Below are positions 49,593 to 58,334 of a stretch of DNA of 64,000 nt, one piece after another. Both the position numbers and the translations under genes were made by a program. Source of the DNA: Thaumasiovibrio occultus (GTDB taxonomy: Bacteria; Pseudomonadota; Gammaproteobacteria; Enterobacterales; Vibrionaceae). The stretch covers positions 124,001 through 188,000 of the forward strand of contig AP023052.1 in the NCBI GenBank assembly GCA_019703815.1, written 5' to 3'. Each line of letters begins with the position of its first letter. Positions within the stretch are counted from its first letter, which is position 1. The notes below the pieces were generated by a model that saw nothing but the letters and a program-made list of their open reading frames with translations, was not told the origin of the DNA and searched no databases.

Positions 49593-50155
49593 GCCTGTTT
49601 CTCCATAATGTTTTATTGGGCGCGACAAATACCAACTGATCTGGTTGTTTGTGGCACTGAAACATTTTTTCAGCACGGCTAATTTTAGTGTTGTTAATAA
49701 TCCTCTCTGTTTTAGATCTGACACAGTGCGTTTTATTTGAATTCAAATTCTCATTATTTTTAATGAAAACATGTGGCTAGTATTTTTTGGTTATTTTTTG
49801 TTATGCAACACTAACTTATGCCTTCGGGTGCTGTTGTTTTTGGCATATTCAAAGTATCACATCGCGATGATGTGCAGTGTGTTGCGTCATTTCGTGGTGC
49901 TTGTTTTTATATACACAGAGTGTTGAGAAATTTGTTTCTCATTGAGTTCACTAATTTACGGCTTGAAAATTCACGATAAGTTATAAAGTTGCAGTGCAAT
50001 TTTTTTTAAGCAATATTTTTCTTACTAATGAGTTAACTTATCGTTGAATATGTTCCTTATATTTACCTAATGATTTTTAGTGCGCAGAGTTAAATTGCAT
50101 TTACCTGCATATCTGTGTGAAGCCTACAGCTGAAAATATTGTTAGGAGAAAACGC
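49593..50155. promoter_or_regulatory. Divergent regulatory region of the Fap-like locus
   Basis: A 563-bp, strongly AT-rich gap between the two divergent transcription units. It holds a palindrome CACATC-GCGAT-GATGTG (49858-49874) in its middle. No gene is supported. Promoters for both units should lie here, and the length suggests more than one regulator input. Confidence 0.55.
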
Positions 50156-51145
50156 ATGAACACAAAGAGATTGGTGGTAGGGGCCATGGTCTTGAGTTTA
50201 GCGTTGCCATTGCAAGCAGAAGAAGAGCAACCACAGCAACGCGTGCAAACCGTGGCGGATGTGCTTGAGCAACCCGGCGTGCTCACCCCGCGCGGGATGT
50301 TCGTGTTAGATACCGCCTTTTCTTATGCCCAAAACTCGTCGAATCGGGTGTCAGTGGTGGGCTATACCGTGTTGCCCACTCTGATTGTCGGGCGAATTGA
50401 AGTCAGCGATGCTGACAGAACGACTGTCACTGTGGGCTTAACCGGGCGCTACGGGATCACTAACCGTTTAGAGATGGAAGTGCGCGTCCCTTGGGTTTAC
50501 CGCAATGATTCAATCGCAGTGCGCCCGATCCAAGATGGTGCGCCGACAACAGAAATTACCGACTTGAAGGGCTCTGATCTGGGCGATGTCGAATTGGCGC
50601 TGCGTTACCAATTTAACATGCAAGAGCCGCCGTATTGGGTGGGTGGAGTGCGAGTAAAATCCAATACCGGCACATCGCCTTACGATATTGAGGTTGATCC
50701 CGATACCAATGAAGCGACAGACGTGCCCAGTGGCTCCGGCTTTTGGAGTGTCGAGCCTAATATCAGCATGATTTACCCGACAGATCCGGCAGTGATCTAC
50801 TTAAACTTTGGGTATCTTTACAATATTGAAGATAACGTCACCGTCGGCGACAACTCGGTTGATATTCGTTTGGGCGACACTATTTCACTCAGCGCGGGGA
50901 TGGGTTTTTCCGTGAACCAAGACTTCTCTTTCTCGTTAGGGCTAAGCCACAAAACCATTTTAAAAAGTCATGTTGATGGTGAAACCCAAAACGGGGCTAA
51001 GTTGCTTCAGCTTGATACGATTAACTTTGGTGCTAACTACCGCATTAACCCCAGAACCTCACTCAATATTAGTGCGCAGGCCGGCTTAACCGACGACGCG
51101 CCTGACTTTCAGCTGGGGATCCGTGTGCCGTTCTCGTTTCAATAA
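50156..51145 (+). CDS. Outer-membrane beta-barrel transporter, FapF-like
   Basis: A 329-residue exported protein. A signal peptide (about residues 1-22, LSLALPLQAEE) is followed by a short charged Gln/Glu linker (EEEQPQQRVQTVADVLEQPG). The rest is a barrel made of alternating strands, for example GLTGRYGITNRLEMEVRVPW and DDAPDFQLGIRVPFSFQ (shown in part), ending in the terminal Phe-Gln typical of porin-like barrels (PFSFQ). It resembles the MetA-pathway/transporter barrel group and, by context, FapF, the trimeric pore through which Fap subunits cross the outer membrane. Start at 50156 with AGGAG upstream. It diverges from the repeat-protein unit. Confidence 0.75.
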   Translation: MNTKRLVVGAMVLSLALPLQAEEEQPQQRVQTVADVLEQPGVLTPRGMFVLDTAFSYAQNSSNRVSVVGYTVLPTLIVGRIEVSDADRTTVTVGLTGRYGITNRLEMEVRVPWVYRNDSIAVRPIQDGAPTTEITDLKGSDLGDVELALRYQFNMQEPPYWVGGVRVKSNTGTSPYDIEVDPDTNEATDVPSGSGFWSVEPNISMIYPTDPAVIYLNFGYLYNIEDNVTVGDNSVDIRLGDTISLSAGMGFSVNQDFSFSLGLSHKTILKSHVDGETQNGAKLLQLDTINFGANYRINPRTSLNISAQAGLTDDAPDFQLGIRVPFSFQ

Positions 51146-51183
51146 CCTTGCTTGAGTTGCCAGATTAAGACACGAGTGCCAGA

Positions 51184-52539
51184 TCAAGGTACTAGCGGCA
51201 GCGCGATGTTGATCTGCAAACCGCCCAGCGTATTCAGCGCTGCATTTACGCTGCCGTGGTGGCGGTTAATCGCATTTTGGGTGATCGACAAACCTAATCC
51301 GGTGCCGCCGCTTTCGCGATCGCGCGCGGTTGAAACGCGATAAAACGGACGGAAGATCTCCGCACATTCCGATTCGGGTACACCCGGCCCATCATCGTTG
51401 ACCGTAATGCAAAGCTGCTCATCACGCAGGGTAAATTCTACCTTCACCTCATGATGCGCGTACTTGATCGCGTTTCTTACCACGTTCTCTAACGCCGAGC
51501 AGAGCAGGGACGGATGACAATGCAAAGTGGCCGCAGGAATGGTATTCCAGCAAAGCTGCTTGTGGTTGGTATCGGCTTCAAAATGGGCGTCTTTGAGCAT
51601 GTCGAGCCACAATTCGCTGGCATCAAGGGTTTGATATTCCGCTTGGCTGCCGGTTTGCATTCGAGACAACTCCAAGAGCTCGGTGATCATCGCTTCTAAT
51701 CGCTCAGCTTCAGTTTCAATTCGCTGTAATTCGCTGCTTTCGCCTTGCTTGCGTTTGGCCAGTGCGGTTGCCATCCGAAGGCGGGTTAGCGGCGAGCGCA
51801 GTTCATGAGAGATGTCCGACAACAAACGTTGCTGGCCGCTGATCATGGTGTTGAGCGCATCAACCATATGGTTGAAGCTGCGGCCGGTTTGGCTAAATTC
51901 ACTGGGGCCTAGCTCGAGGGTTGGATTGCGTTTTAGCTCGCCTCGGGCTACTTGCTCGGCGGCTGATTGCAAGCGGCGCGCCGGTTGAGTGACGATCCAT
52001 GCCAACCAAAGCAAAAACGGGGTACTGACCAACATGGTGATCAGCAACAGCTGAACCGGGCTGTCGAGCAGTTGAATAAACCACGGCGGCGGCTTGTGGC
52101 CTCGGCGCACAATGTAGACATAGCCTCGGCCATCATCGGCTTCGATAAGAAACGGGCCTGAGATCATCATTTGGCCGTAGAGGCGTTGCTGGGGCTTTTC
52201 TGGGTCAAACGACAACGAGGTAAAGTTGCGCAGCACTCGCCCTACATGGCTCCAGTCGCCGATTGGCGTGCCATCAGGGTAAGAGAAGAACAAGCGAAAG
52301 CGCCCTTCGTGATCCAGTTGGCCGCGTAACTGATTGATTTTACCCAGTAGCTCTGTTGACGGTGCGGCGGCACTGTTCAACCCACGAGTGATTTCCGCCA
52401 GTTGATGCTTGGGAATATTTTGACTGGCACGGGGATCGAGCTTGGGCATCAGCAATAAACCGAAGACCACAATCAGCAAGGTGAGCCAGAAAATGGCGAA
52501 AATTCGGCCATACAGGCTGGAGACACGAGGTAAGTTCAC
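51184..52539 (-). CDS. cpxA: Envelope stress sensor kinase CpxA
   Basis: CpxA senses misfolded envelope proteins and phosphorylates CpxR. The 451-residue protein has a first membrane helix (IFAIFWLTLLIVVFGLLLM), a periplasmic sensor (about 32-165), a second helix (LLLITMLVSTPFLLWLAWIV), a HAMP linker, the H-box SDISHELRSPLTRLRMA, the N-box ENVVRNAIKYAHHE, and G boxes DDGPGVPE and GGTGLGLSI. The start is GTG, with GAGGAG inside the end of cpxR and only a 2-bp gap. Confidence 0.96.
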   Translation of the reverse strand: MNLPRVSSLYGRIFAIFWLTLLIVVFGLLLMPKLDPRASQNIPKHQLAEITRGLNSAAAPSTELLGKINQLRGQLDHEGRFRLFFSYPDGTPIGDWSHVGRVLRNFTSLSFDPEKPQQRLYGQMMISGPFLIEADDGRGYVYIVRRGHKPPPWFIQLLDSPVQLLLITMLVSTPFLLWLAWIVTQPARRLQSAAEQVARGELKRNPTLELGPSEFSQTGRSFNHMVDALNTMISGQQRLLSDISHELRSPLTRLRMATALAKRKQGESSELQRIETEAERLEAMITELLELSRMQTGSQAEYQTLDASELWLDMLKDAHFEADTNHKQLCWNTIPAATLHCHPSLLCSALENVVRNAIKYAHHEVKVEFTLRDEQLCITVNDDGPGVPESECAEIFRPFYRVSTARDRESGGTGLGLSITQNAINRHHGSVNAALNTLGGLQINIALPLVP

Positions 52540-52541
52540 GG

Positions 52542-53222
52542 TTACTCCTCAACCAGCAAGTAGCCTTTGCCGCGCAGTGTTTTTAAGCGAGGTCGGCCAT
52601 CGGCGCGCTCTGGAAGCTTTTTTCGAACGTTGGACACATGCATATCAATCGCGCGATCAAACGGCGACAGGCGTTTACCGAGGACATCTAAACTCAGATC
52701 AGCCTTCGAAATCACTTGGCCGGGTTTTTGGACAAAGTAACTGAGCAATGCCAGCTCGGTCGCGGTCATTTCGATCGGTTGATCTTGGCAAAGTACTTCT
52801 TGACGCCCCGGATAAATCACAATGTCTTCAAAACGCAGCGCTTCACTGGTGGTTTTCACCGGCCCTTGGGTGCGGCGCAAAATCGCGCGCATTCGCGCCA
52901 GCAACTCGCGATCGCTAAACGGTTTGGGCAGGTAGTCGTCTGCGCCCAGCTCTAACCCAATTACGCGATCAATTTCGTCGCCTTTAGCGGTCAGCATTAA
53001 TACTGGTGTATCTGAGCTTTCGCGCAATTTACGCAGCATTTCCGTGCCGTTCATCAGGGGCATCATCACGTCGAGTAAGATCAAATCGACCCCGGCGTGG
53101 ATTTTTTCTAAGCCCTCAGCGCCGTTGGCCGCTTGGATCACGTTGAAGCCTTCCATGCCGAGAATATCGCTAAGCAATTCACGTAGTTCGTTGTCGTCAT
53201 CGACGAGTAAGATAGTGTGCAT
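52542..53222 (-). CDS. cpxR: Response regulator CpxR
   Basis: CpxR is an OmpR/PhoB-type activator of envelope protein folding and degradation genes. The 226-residue protein has a receiver domain with the phospho-acceptor Asp in LILLDVMMPLMNG (residue 52 or so), the switch Thr in PVLMLTAKG and the Lys in YLPKPF. The winged-helix DNA-binding domain has DRAIDMHVSNVRKKL and LKTLRGKGYLL. It forms an operon with cpxA. A CpxR box lies between it and cpxP. Confidence 0.97.
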   Translation of the reverse strand: MHTILLVDDDNELRELLSDILGMEGFNVIQAANGAEGLEKIHAGVDLILLDVMMPLMNGTEMLRKLRESSDTPVLMLTAKGDEIDRVIGLELGADDYLPKPFSDRELLARMRAILRRTQGPVKTTSEALRFEDIVIYPGRQEVLCQDQPIEMTATELALLSYFVQKPGQVISKADLSLDVLGKRLSPFDRAIDMHVSNVRKKLPERADGRPRLKTLRGKGYLLVEE

Positions 53223-53307
53223 GGCCGATCCTCAGGCAGTGGCAATGGGTCAAGAGCGTTCAGTATCTCTGATAGGTTAGGACAATGCCAATAGTGCTCG
53301 ACATAGC

Positions 53308-53322
53308 TTTACCCATCTTTAC
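53308..53322 (-). promoter_or_regulatory. CpxR-binding box between cpxR and cpxP
   Basis: On the minus strand the sequence is GTAAAGATGGGTAAA, an exact GTAAA-N5-GTAAA CpxR consensus. It lies about 86 bp upstream of cpxR and 94 bp upstream of cpxP. A further half-site (TTTAC, 53339-53343) lies 17 bp away toward cpxP. It should serve autoregulation of cpxRA and induction of cpxP. The match to the consensus is read directly; its function follows from knowledge of E. coli. Confidence 0.85.
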
Positions 53323-53416
53323 GTTCATTACACCCATGTTTACATCCGGCGACGTATTCTGTGTCTGTCACATGGCAATACGCCAACCAAGTTAAAACAG
53401 ATCGGAGATGAACAAC

Positions 53417-53911
53417 ATGAAGAAGACTGTAATTGCTGCTACGTTCGCGGTTCCATTATTACTGACCTCAGTCGCTGCGATGGCCTTTGGTGGCTCGCAC
53501 GGCGGACATCAAGGTGGTCGTGAGGGCGGTTGTGGTATGAATGACCGTCAGGTTTGGCAACAGCTCGAGATCACTGACGCGCAAAAGGAAGAATTGCAAC
53601 AACTGCGCGAGACGTTCCGTGAGCAACGCGGTGAGCCAGGTGAACGTGCGGAAGCGCGTGCTGAGCAACGCGAAGCCATGCAAGCACTGATGATGAGCGA
53701 CACATTTGATGAAGCCAAAGCGCAAGCGCTGGTTACTCAGATGACCGAGCAACACCAAGAGCGTCAACTCGCCATGCTCAAGCAGCGCCATGAAATGATG
53801 AGCGTGTTGACGGACGAGCAAAAGAGCCAATTGGTCGAGCTACAAGCGGAAAAACGTGAAGAATGCGCCCAACAATGGGAAGAGCGTGCTCAGCGTATGC
53901 GCGACCGCTAA
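53417..53911 (+). CDS. cpxP: CpxP/Spy-family periplasmic stress protein
   Basis: CpxP is a periplasmic adaptor that inhibits CpxA and binds misfolded proteins. The 164-residue protein has a signal peptide (KKTVIAATFAVPLLLTSVAAMA), a Gly/His-rich linker (GGSHGGHQGGREGG), and two LTXXQ-like motifs (LEITDAQKEELQQL and LTDEQKSQLVELQ) in a Gln/Glu-rich helical fold. I start at the second ATG (53417) because the GGAG at 53404 lies nine bases upstream; the earlier ATG (53408) abuts it. Divergent from cpxRA across the CpxR box. Confidence 0.93.
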   Translation: MKKTVIAATFAVPLLLTSVAAMAFGGSHGGHQGGREGGCGMNDRQVWQQLEITDAQKEELQQLRETFREQRGEPGERAEARAEQREAMQALMMSDTFDEAKAQALVTQMTEQHQERQLAMLKQRHEMMSVLTDEQKSQLVELQAEKREECAQQWEERAQRMRDR

Positions 53912-54088
53912 GTGACTGTCAGAGCAAAATAACTGCCCGTTGACGCTCTGATATTCGTTATCCTTGAGATTGTCTAAGCGGTTGAAAACTGCCCCTAGAG
54001 TGCATTTTCTCGCTTAGACTTTTCCTGCCATCTTTTCTTATCTAACTGCGTTATACTGACACTCCTTCGTTCACTCTTAGGGGCTGTA

Positions 54089-54994
54089 ATGACTTCGAAT
54101 TATGCCAAATGGGTACGCTTAGCGGCGTGGGCCGCCGCCTGCGTTGCGACCTTATTACTGTTGATCAAGTTGGTGGCGTGGTGGATCACCGGCTCAGTCA
54201 GTATGTTGGCGTCGCTGGTGGATTCTGTGTTGGATCTCGGCGCCTCATTAACCAACCTGGTTGTGGTGCGTTATGCCTTACAGCCGGCGGATGAAGAGCA
54301 CTCGTTTGGTCATGGTAAAGCAGAGTCACTTGCGGCCTTGGCGCAATCTATGTTTATCACCGGCTCGGCGTGTTTCTTGATGCTGAACGGCGTCGAGCGC
54401 CTCTTTCGCCCTGAAGCCTTGAATGAGCCGCAAGTGGGGATGGTGGTCAGTGGGATCGCGATAGTCTTCACGCTCGGCTTGGTCGCTTTCCAAAAATGGG
54501 TGGTTAACATCACCGGCAGCCAAGCGATTTCCGCCGATTCCCTGCATTATCAATCCGATCTGTTGATGAACGTCGCGATTGTCATTGCGCTGGGTTTAAG
54601 CTGGTGGGGCTGGCATCAAGCCGATGCGGTCTTTGCACTCTTGATTGGCGTTTACATTTTGAAAGGGGCGATGGAGATCGGTAACGAAGCCATTCAAACC
54701 TTGCTCGATCGCCAACTGCCGCAAGAAGATATCGATAAAATTCATTCGCTCGCGAGCAATGTGCCGCAGGTGAACGGAGTGCATGATGTGCGTACCCGCC
54801 AATCGGGTCCGACCAAATTTATTCAGCTGCATTTAGAGTTAGACGACAACCTGCCCTTGGTCGAAGCGCACGATATCGCCGAGCAGGTCGAGAACCTGCT
54901 TGAAGTGGCGTTTCCCGGCGCAGATATCATTATTCACCAAGATCCGGTGTCGGTCGTCAAGACAGAACGGGAACTTAGACACGAAATGCACTAA
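54089..54994 (+). CDS. fieF: Cation-efflux pump FieF (CDF family)
   Basis: FieF (YiiP) exports Fe(II), Zn(II) or Cd(II) in exchange for protons. The 301-residue protein has six membrane helices, the transport-site motifs [12 protein letters not shown] and HYQSDLLMN (Asp and His ligands), [14 protein letters not shown], and a C-terminal cytoplasmic domain with [20 protein letters not shown] containing the binuclear metal site. Family position after cpxP and before pfkA is the same as in E. coli. Confidence 0.95.
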   Translation: MTSNYAKWVRLAAWAAACVATLLLLIKLVAWWITGSVSMLASLVDSVLDLGASLTNLVVVRYALQPADEEHSFGHGKAESLAALAQSMFITGSACFLMLNGVERLFRPEALNEPQVGMVVSGIAIVFTLGLVAFQKWVVNITGSQAISADSLHYQSDLLMNVAIVIALGLSWWGWHQADAVFALLIGVYILKGAMEIGNEAIQTLLDRQLPQEDIDKIHSLASNVPQVNGVHDVRTRQSGPTKFIQLHLELDDNLPLVEAHDIAEQVENLLEVAFPGADIIIHQDPVSVVKTERELRHEMH

Positions 54995-55244
54995 CATTTT
55001 TGTAGCATAAGTAACGTAAACAATGGAATAATTACACCTGGTTGGCGAAAGTCACGATTGAACGTGATGTGAATCAACAAAGTTTTTTATCAAAATTGTA
55101 ATACTCTTACATTAGTAAGAAAGTTACAGTTAACGAAGTTTAGACACGGTGCAAAGCCTGTTTTATAGTCAGGTTTGTTTGACGGGAAGGGGAACCCCGT
55201 CGACCCGTGTACGGAATTCTCAATTCCCAAGTCAGAGGATAACC

Positions 55245-56207
55245 ATGATTAAGAAGATTGGTGTATTGACCAGTGGCGGCGATGCGCCGGGTATGAATGC
55301 AGCGGTTCGTGGTGTTGTGCGAGCAGCATTGACGGAAGGTTTGGAAGTTTACGGTATTTACGATGGTTACTTGGGCTTGCACCAAAACCGTATCGAAAAG
55401 CTAAACCGTAACAGTGTTTCAGATGTGATCAACCGTGGTGGTACATTCCTAGGTTCAGCGCGCTTCCCTGAATTCAAGGATGAAAAAGTACGTGCACAGG
55501 CGATCGAAAACCTGAAAATGCACGGCATTGATGCACTTGTTGTGATCGGTGGTGACGGCTCGTACATGGGTGCGAAGAAGCTGACTGAAATGGGTTACCC
55601 ATGTATCGGTCTGCCAGGCACTATCGATAACGATGCGCCAGGTACGGATTACACAATCGGTTACATGACGGCACTGAACACCGTTATCGATGCGATTGAC
55701 CGTCTACGTGACACGTCATCGTCTCACCAACGTATTTCTATCGTAGAAGTAATGGGTCGTCACTGTGGTGATCTAACGCTATCATCTGCGATCGCGGGTG
55801 GCTGTGAGTACATCATCACACCAGAAGTAGGTCTAAATAAAGACGAGCTACTATCTCGCATCAAAGAAGGCATCTACAAAGGTAAGAAGCACGCTATCGT
55901 TGCGATTACTGAACTGATGACCGACGTGAACGCGCTGGCGAAGTTTATCGAAACTGAAACTGGCCGTGAAACGCGTGCGACTATCCTTGGTCACATCCAA
56001 CGTGGTGGTCAGCCAACAGCGTTTGACCGCGTGCTTGCATCTCGTATGGGTGCGTATGCCGTTGAGTTGTTGATCAATGGCGAAGGTGGTCGTTGTGTGG
56101 GTATCCAGAAAGAAGAACTGGTTCACCATGACATCATCGATGCGATCGAGAACATGCGTCGTCCGTTCAAGAAAGACATGTACGATTTGGCGAACAAATT
56201 GTTCTAA
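55245..56207 (+). CDS. pfkA: ATP-dependent 6-phosphofructokinase
   Basis: PfkA commits fructose 6-phosphate to glycolysis. The 320-residue protein has the ATP-binding [20 protein letters not shown], the substrate site [16 protein letters not shown] with the catalytic Asp, and [17 protein letters not shown] use the ATG at 55245 ([11 protein letters not shown]) with AGAGGA upstream, as in the E. coli enzyme. The open frame extends 32 codons upstream, but that region is leader DNA. A terminator follows. Confidence 0.98.
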   Translation: MIKKIGVLTSGGDAPGMNAAVRGVVRAALTEGLEVYGIYDGYLGLHQNRIEKLNRNSVSDVINRGGTFLGSARFPEFKDEKVRAQAIENLKMHGIDALVVIGGDGSYMGAKKLTEMGYPCIGLPGTIDNDAPGTDYTIGYMTALNTVIDAIDRLRDTSSSHQRISIVEVMGRHCGDLTLSSAIAGGCEYIITPEVGLNKDELLSRIKEGIYKGKKHAIVAITELMTDVNALAKFIETETGRETRATILGHIQRGGQPTAFDRVLASRMGAYAVELLINGEGGRCVGIQKEELVHHDIIDAIENMRRPFKKDMYDLANKLF

Positions 56208-56225
56208 TCTCGCGCAAGCGAAAAG

Positions 56226-56262
56226 AAAAACGCAGGAGACCCTTTGGGGCCTGCGTTTTTTA
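56226..56262 (+). terminator. Terminator after pfkA
   Basis: AAAAACGCAGG (56226-56236) / CCTGCGTTTTT (56250-56260), a strong hairpin with a T run. Between it and the tpiA terminator a heptamer (TTTGCCA) is repeated three times at 56273-56293. Confidence 0.92.
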
Positions 56263-56350
56263 TTGGGCGCGATTTGCCATTTGCCATTTGCCATTGGCGA
56301 TACGGCGTTTGCAATTTTTCGCCCCCGCCTGGCAATAAACTGTGGGCAAT

Positions 56351-56380
56351 AAAAAACGCACCCCGAGAGGTGCGTTCTTT
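56351..56380 (-). terminator. Terminator after tpiA
   Basis: On the minus strand AACGCACC (56355-56362 paired with GGTGCGTT at 56369-56376) is followed by a T run, encoded by the plus-strand A tract at 56351-56356. Confidence 0.85.
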
Positions 56381-56399
56381 TCAAAGCAAAGGCGTAAAC

Positions 56400-57167
56400 T
56401 TACGCTTTTTTCGCTTCTGCTGCTGCTTTCGCGATTGCTGCGAAGCTTGCTGCATCCAGAGCAGCACCGCCAACTAGCGCGCCGTCGATGTCTGGTTGTG
56501 CAAAGTAAGCTGCTGCGTTTTCAGGCTTAACAGAACCGCCGTATTGGATAACAACGTTCTTCGCGACTTCTTCGCTCTTCTCTGCGATGTGAGCACGGAT
56601 TGCTGCGTGGATGCGTTGTGCATCTTCAGCCGTTGCCGCTTTACCAGTACCGATTGCCCAGATTGGCTCGTATGCGATGATCGCGCCGTTTAGAGCGTCA
56701 ACACCTAGCGCGTTGATAACAGCGTCAACTTGACGGTTACAAACAGCTTCAGTTTCGCCCGCTTCGTTTTGTGCATCAGACTCACCGATACAGAATACTG
56801 GCGTTAGGCCGTGCTCTTTTAGGAAACCGAATTTCTTAGCAACGAACTCGTCTGATTCGTTGTGGTATTCACGACGCTCAGAGTGACCGATGATGATGTG
56901 AGTTGCACCGAACTCTTTCAGCATTACCGGAGAGATGTCACCGGTGAAAGCGCCGTTTGCATTAACGTCAACGTTTTGAGAACCCAGAATGATTTTGCTG
57001 TCGCTCAGCAACTCTTCTGCTAGACCCAAGAACATTACAGGTGGCGCGATTGCAACATCAACACCTTCAACGCCTGCTAGTTCTGCGTTTAGACCTTTGA
57101 TCAGATCCGTGACCATTTCTTTGCTGCCGTTTAGCTTCCAGTTACCCATAACTACAGGATGGCGCAT
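56400..57167 (-). CDS. tpiA: Triosephosphate isomerase
   Basis: TpiA interconverts dihydroxyacetone phosphate and glyceraldehyde 3-phosphate. The 255-residue TIM barrel has the substrate Lys in GNWKLNGS, the electrophile His in [15 protein letters not shown], and the catalytic Glu in [14 protein letters not shown] use the ATG at 57167 ([12 protein letters not shown]), with GGAG upstream. It is convergent with pfkA, so the two glycolytic genes are terminated back to back. Confidence 0.98.
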   Translation of the reverse strand: MRHPVVMGNWKLNGSKEMVTDLIKGLNAELAGVEGVDVAIAPPVMFLGLAEELLSDSKIILGSQNVDVNANGAFTGDISPVMLKEFGATHIIIGHSERREYHNESDEFVAKKFGFLKEHGLTPVFCIGESDAQNEAGETEAVCNRQVDAVINALGVDALNGAIIAYEPIWAIGTGKAATAEDAQRIHAAIRAHIAEKSEEVAKNVVIQYGGSVKPENAAAYFAQPDIDGALVGGAALDAASFAAIAKAAAEAKKA

Positions 57168-57428
57168 AGCTATTCTCCAAATATCAATCAATGTAAAAAA
57201 TCACAAGAATGTAACACTATACCAGCCGAATCTGAAAGTTTTACTGCTTAAAATCATGAATGTGGCTGGTAGTACCTGTGTTTGGTTGTTTTTTGTACAT
57301 CAAGGCGGTTGTCAATGTGCAGCGTACAAAAAGTCTAGTTTAGCAGCAGAATCTGACGCTGCATTTTGCACGATCTGAAGGGCTGAGATAGTCTGAGGGG
57401 CAGGATGCTTTTTTTAAGGATGAACCTC

Positions 57429-57779
57429 ATGCCTAACTTGGTTTTGGAATACTCGGATCCGGTCGCGGAGCAAGTCAACATTACGGCGATGCTCGAAGAT
57501 TTACACCAAACCTGTTTGATGTCAGGGCTGTTTGAGCCGGACTCCATCAAATCTCGCAGCTACCCATGCCATCGTTGGTTGATCGGTGAGCATGAAGACA
57601 GCAAAGACTTCATTCATATTCAGTTTTCGCTATTAGATGGGCGCTCAGAGGAAACACGCAAGCAGCTTGCCGAGCAGTTATTGGCGGTAATGCGCCACCA
57701 TGCGCCGAGTGTGTATTCGCTGACCATTGATGTGCGCGAGATGGAAAAGGCGATTTTCACCCGCGCCATTCAAGGTTAA
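57429..57779 (+). CDS. 5-carboxymethyl-2-hydroxymuconate isomerase-like protein
   Basis: A 116-residue member of the tautomerase superfamily related to HpaF/CHMI. The catalytic proline follows the start Met (MPNLVLEYSD), as in the E. coli C-strain enzyme (MPHFIVEYSDN). HIQFSLLDGRSEETRKQLAE is also typical of the family. I use the ATG at 57429 with GGA upstream; an ATG eight codons earlier would bury the proline. No other aromatic-catabolism gene is nearby, so the physiological reaction is unknown. Divergent from tpiA. Confidence 0.85.
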   Translation: MPNLVLEYSDPVAEQVNITAMLEDLHQTCLMSGLFEPDSIKSRSYPCHRWLIGEHEDSKDFIHIQFSLLDGRSEETRKQLAEQLLAVMRHHAPSVYSLTIDVREMEKAIFTRAIQG

Positions 57780-57793
57780 GTGGCGGCAACGGG

Positions 57794-58111
57794 TTAGTTG
57801 CCGCGTTGAAGAGGAAATGCGTGGATTTCGGCTTGCTGCGCCTCAAAACGGTGGGGCTCGGTGAGTGCGATATTGAGTTGATCTAATTGCCGGCGCAATT
57901 CGCGCATCAGTAACACGTTGGTGTGATGCGGATTTTTTCCTCGACTGATCAGGCGATCAATGTGGCTTTGCTGCGCTCGCAAGCGCGGTTTCATCTCTTG
58001 CTGCGCAGAATCAATCACCGCTTGGCTTAACGTTTCTCGCAATACTTCTAACTGCTCTGGGTGATGAATGGCCATTGCCATCAGTTCATCAAACGGGGGT
58101 AGATCTTCCAT
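57794..58111 (-). CDS. DUF3135 domain-containing protein
   Basis: A 105-residue helical cytosolic protein of unknown function, found in Vibrio and relatives. The N terminus (MEDLPPFDELMAMAIHHPEQ) and the charged mid-region (MKPRLRAQQSHIDRLISRGK) fit DUF3135. The ATG at 58111 has GGAGG 6 bp upstream; a TTG two codons earlier is not used here. Convergent with the CHMI-like gene. Confidence 0.85.
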   Translation of the reverse strand: MEDLPPFDELMAMAIHHPEQLEVLRETLSQAVIDSAQQEMKPRLRAQQSHIDRLISRGKNPHHTNVLLMRELRRQLDQLNIALTEPHRFEAQQAEIHAFPLQRGN

Positions 58112-58334
58112 GTGCAACCTCCTCTAATTTGTCCTAAAGCGTAGAAGTAAGTGTGAGGAGGAACAAGATGTATAGCGCCTCATTGCTAAGACACTTATTG
58201 CATTTTGACAATGCCCGTACAGAAGCGGTGTAGCCGCTTTTGCTCATTGAGAGCAGCGTGATGAGCGGTGGTCAGCAACCGTGAGTGGGCGAGGAGCGAC
58301 TCGCCCTGATTAGCCTTGCGGGTGGGGCGTTAAC

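Noticed and set aside
45990-51145. Curli (csg) system
   Set aside because: A C39 peptidase is not part of curli systems, and no CsgG-like lipoprotein pore is present. The barrel has a plain signal peptide, not a lipobox.
56270-56300. TTTGCCA heptamer repeats as a functional element
   Set aside because: Three short copies between two terminators can be explained by slippage, and no function is apparent.
58287-58306. GGGCGAG / CTCGCCC hairpin after fpr as a terminator
   Set aside because: The stem is clear but no T tract follows on the minus strand, so termination is not supported.
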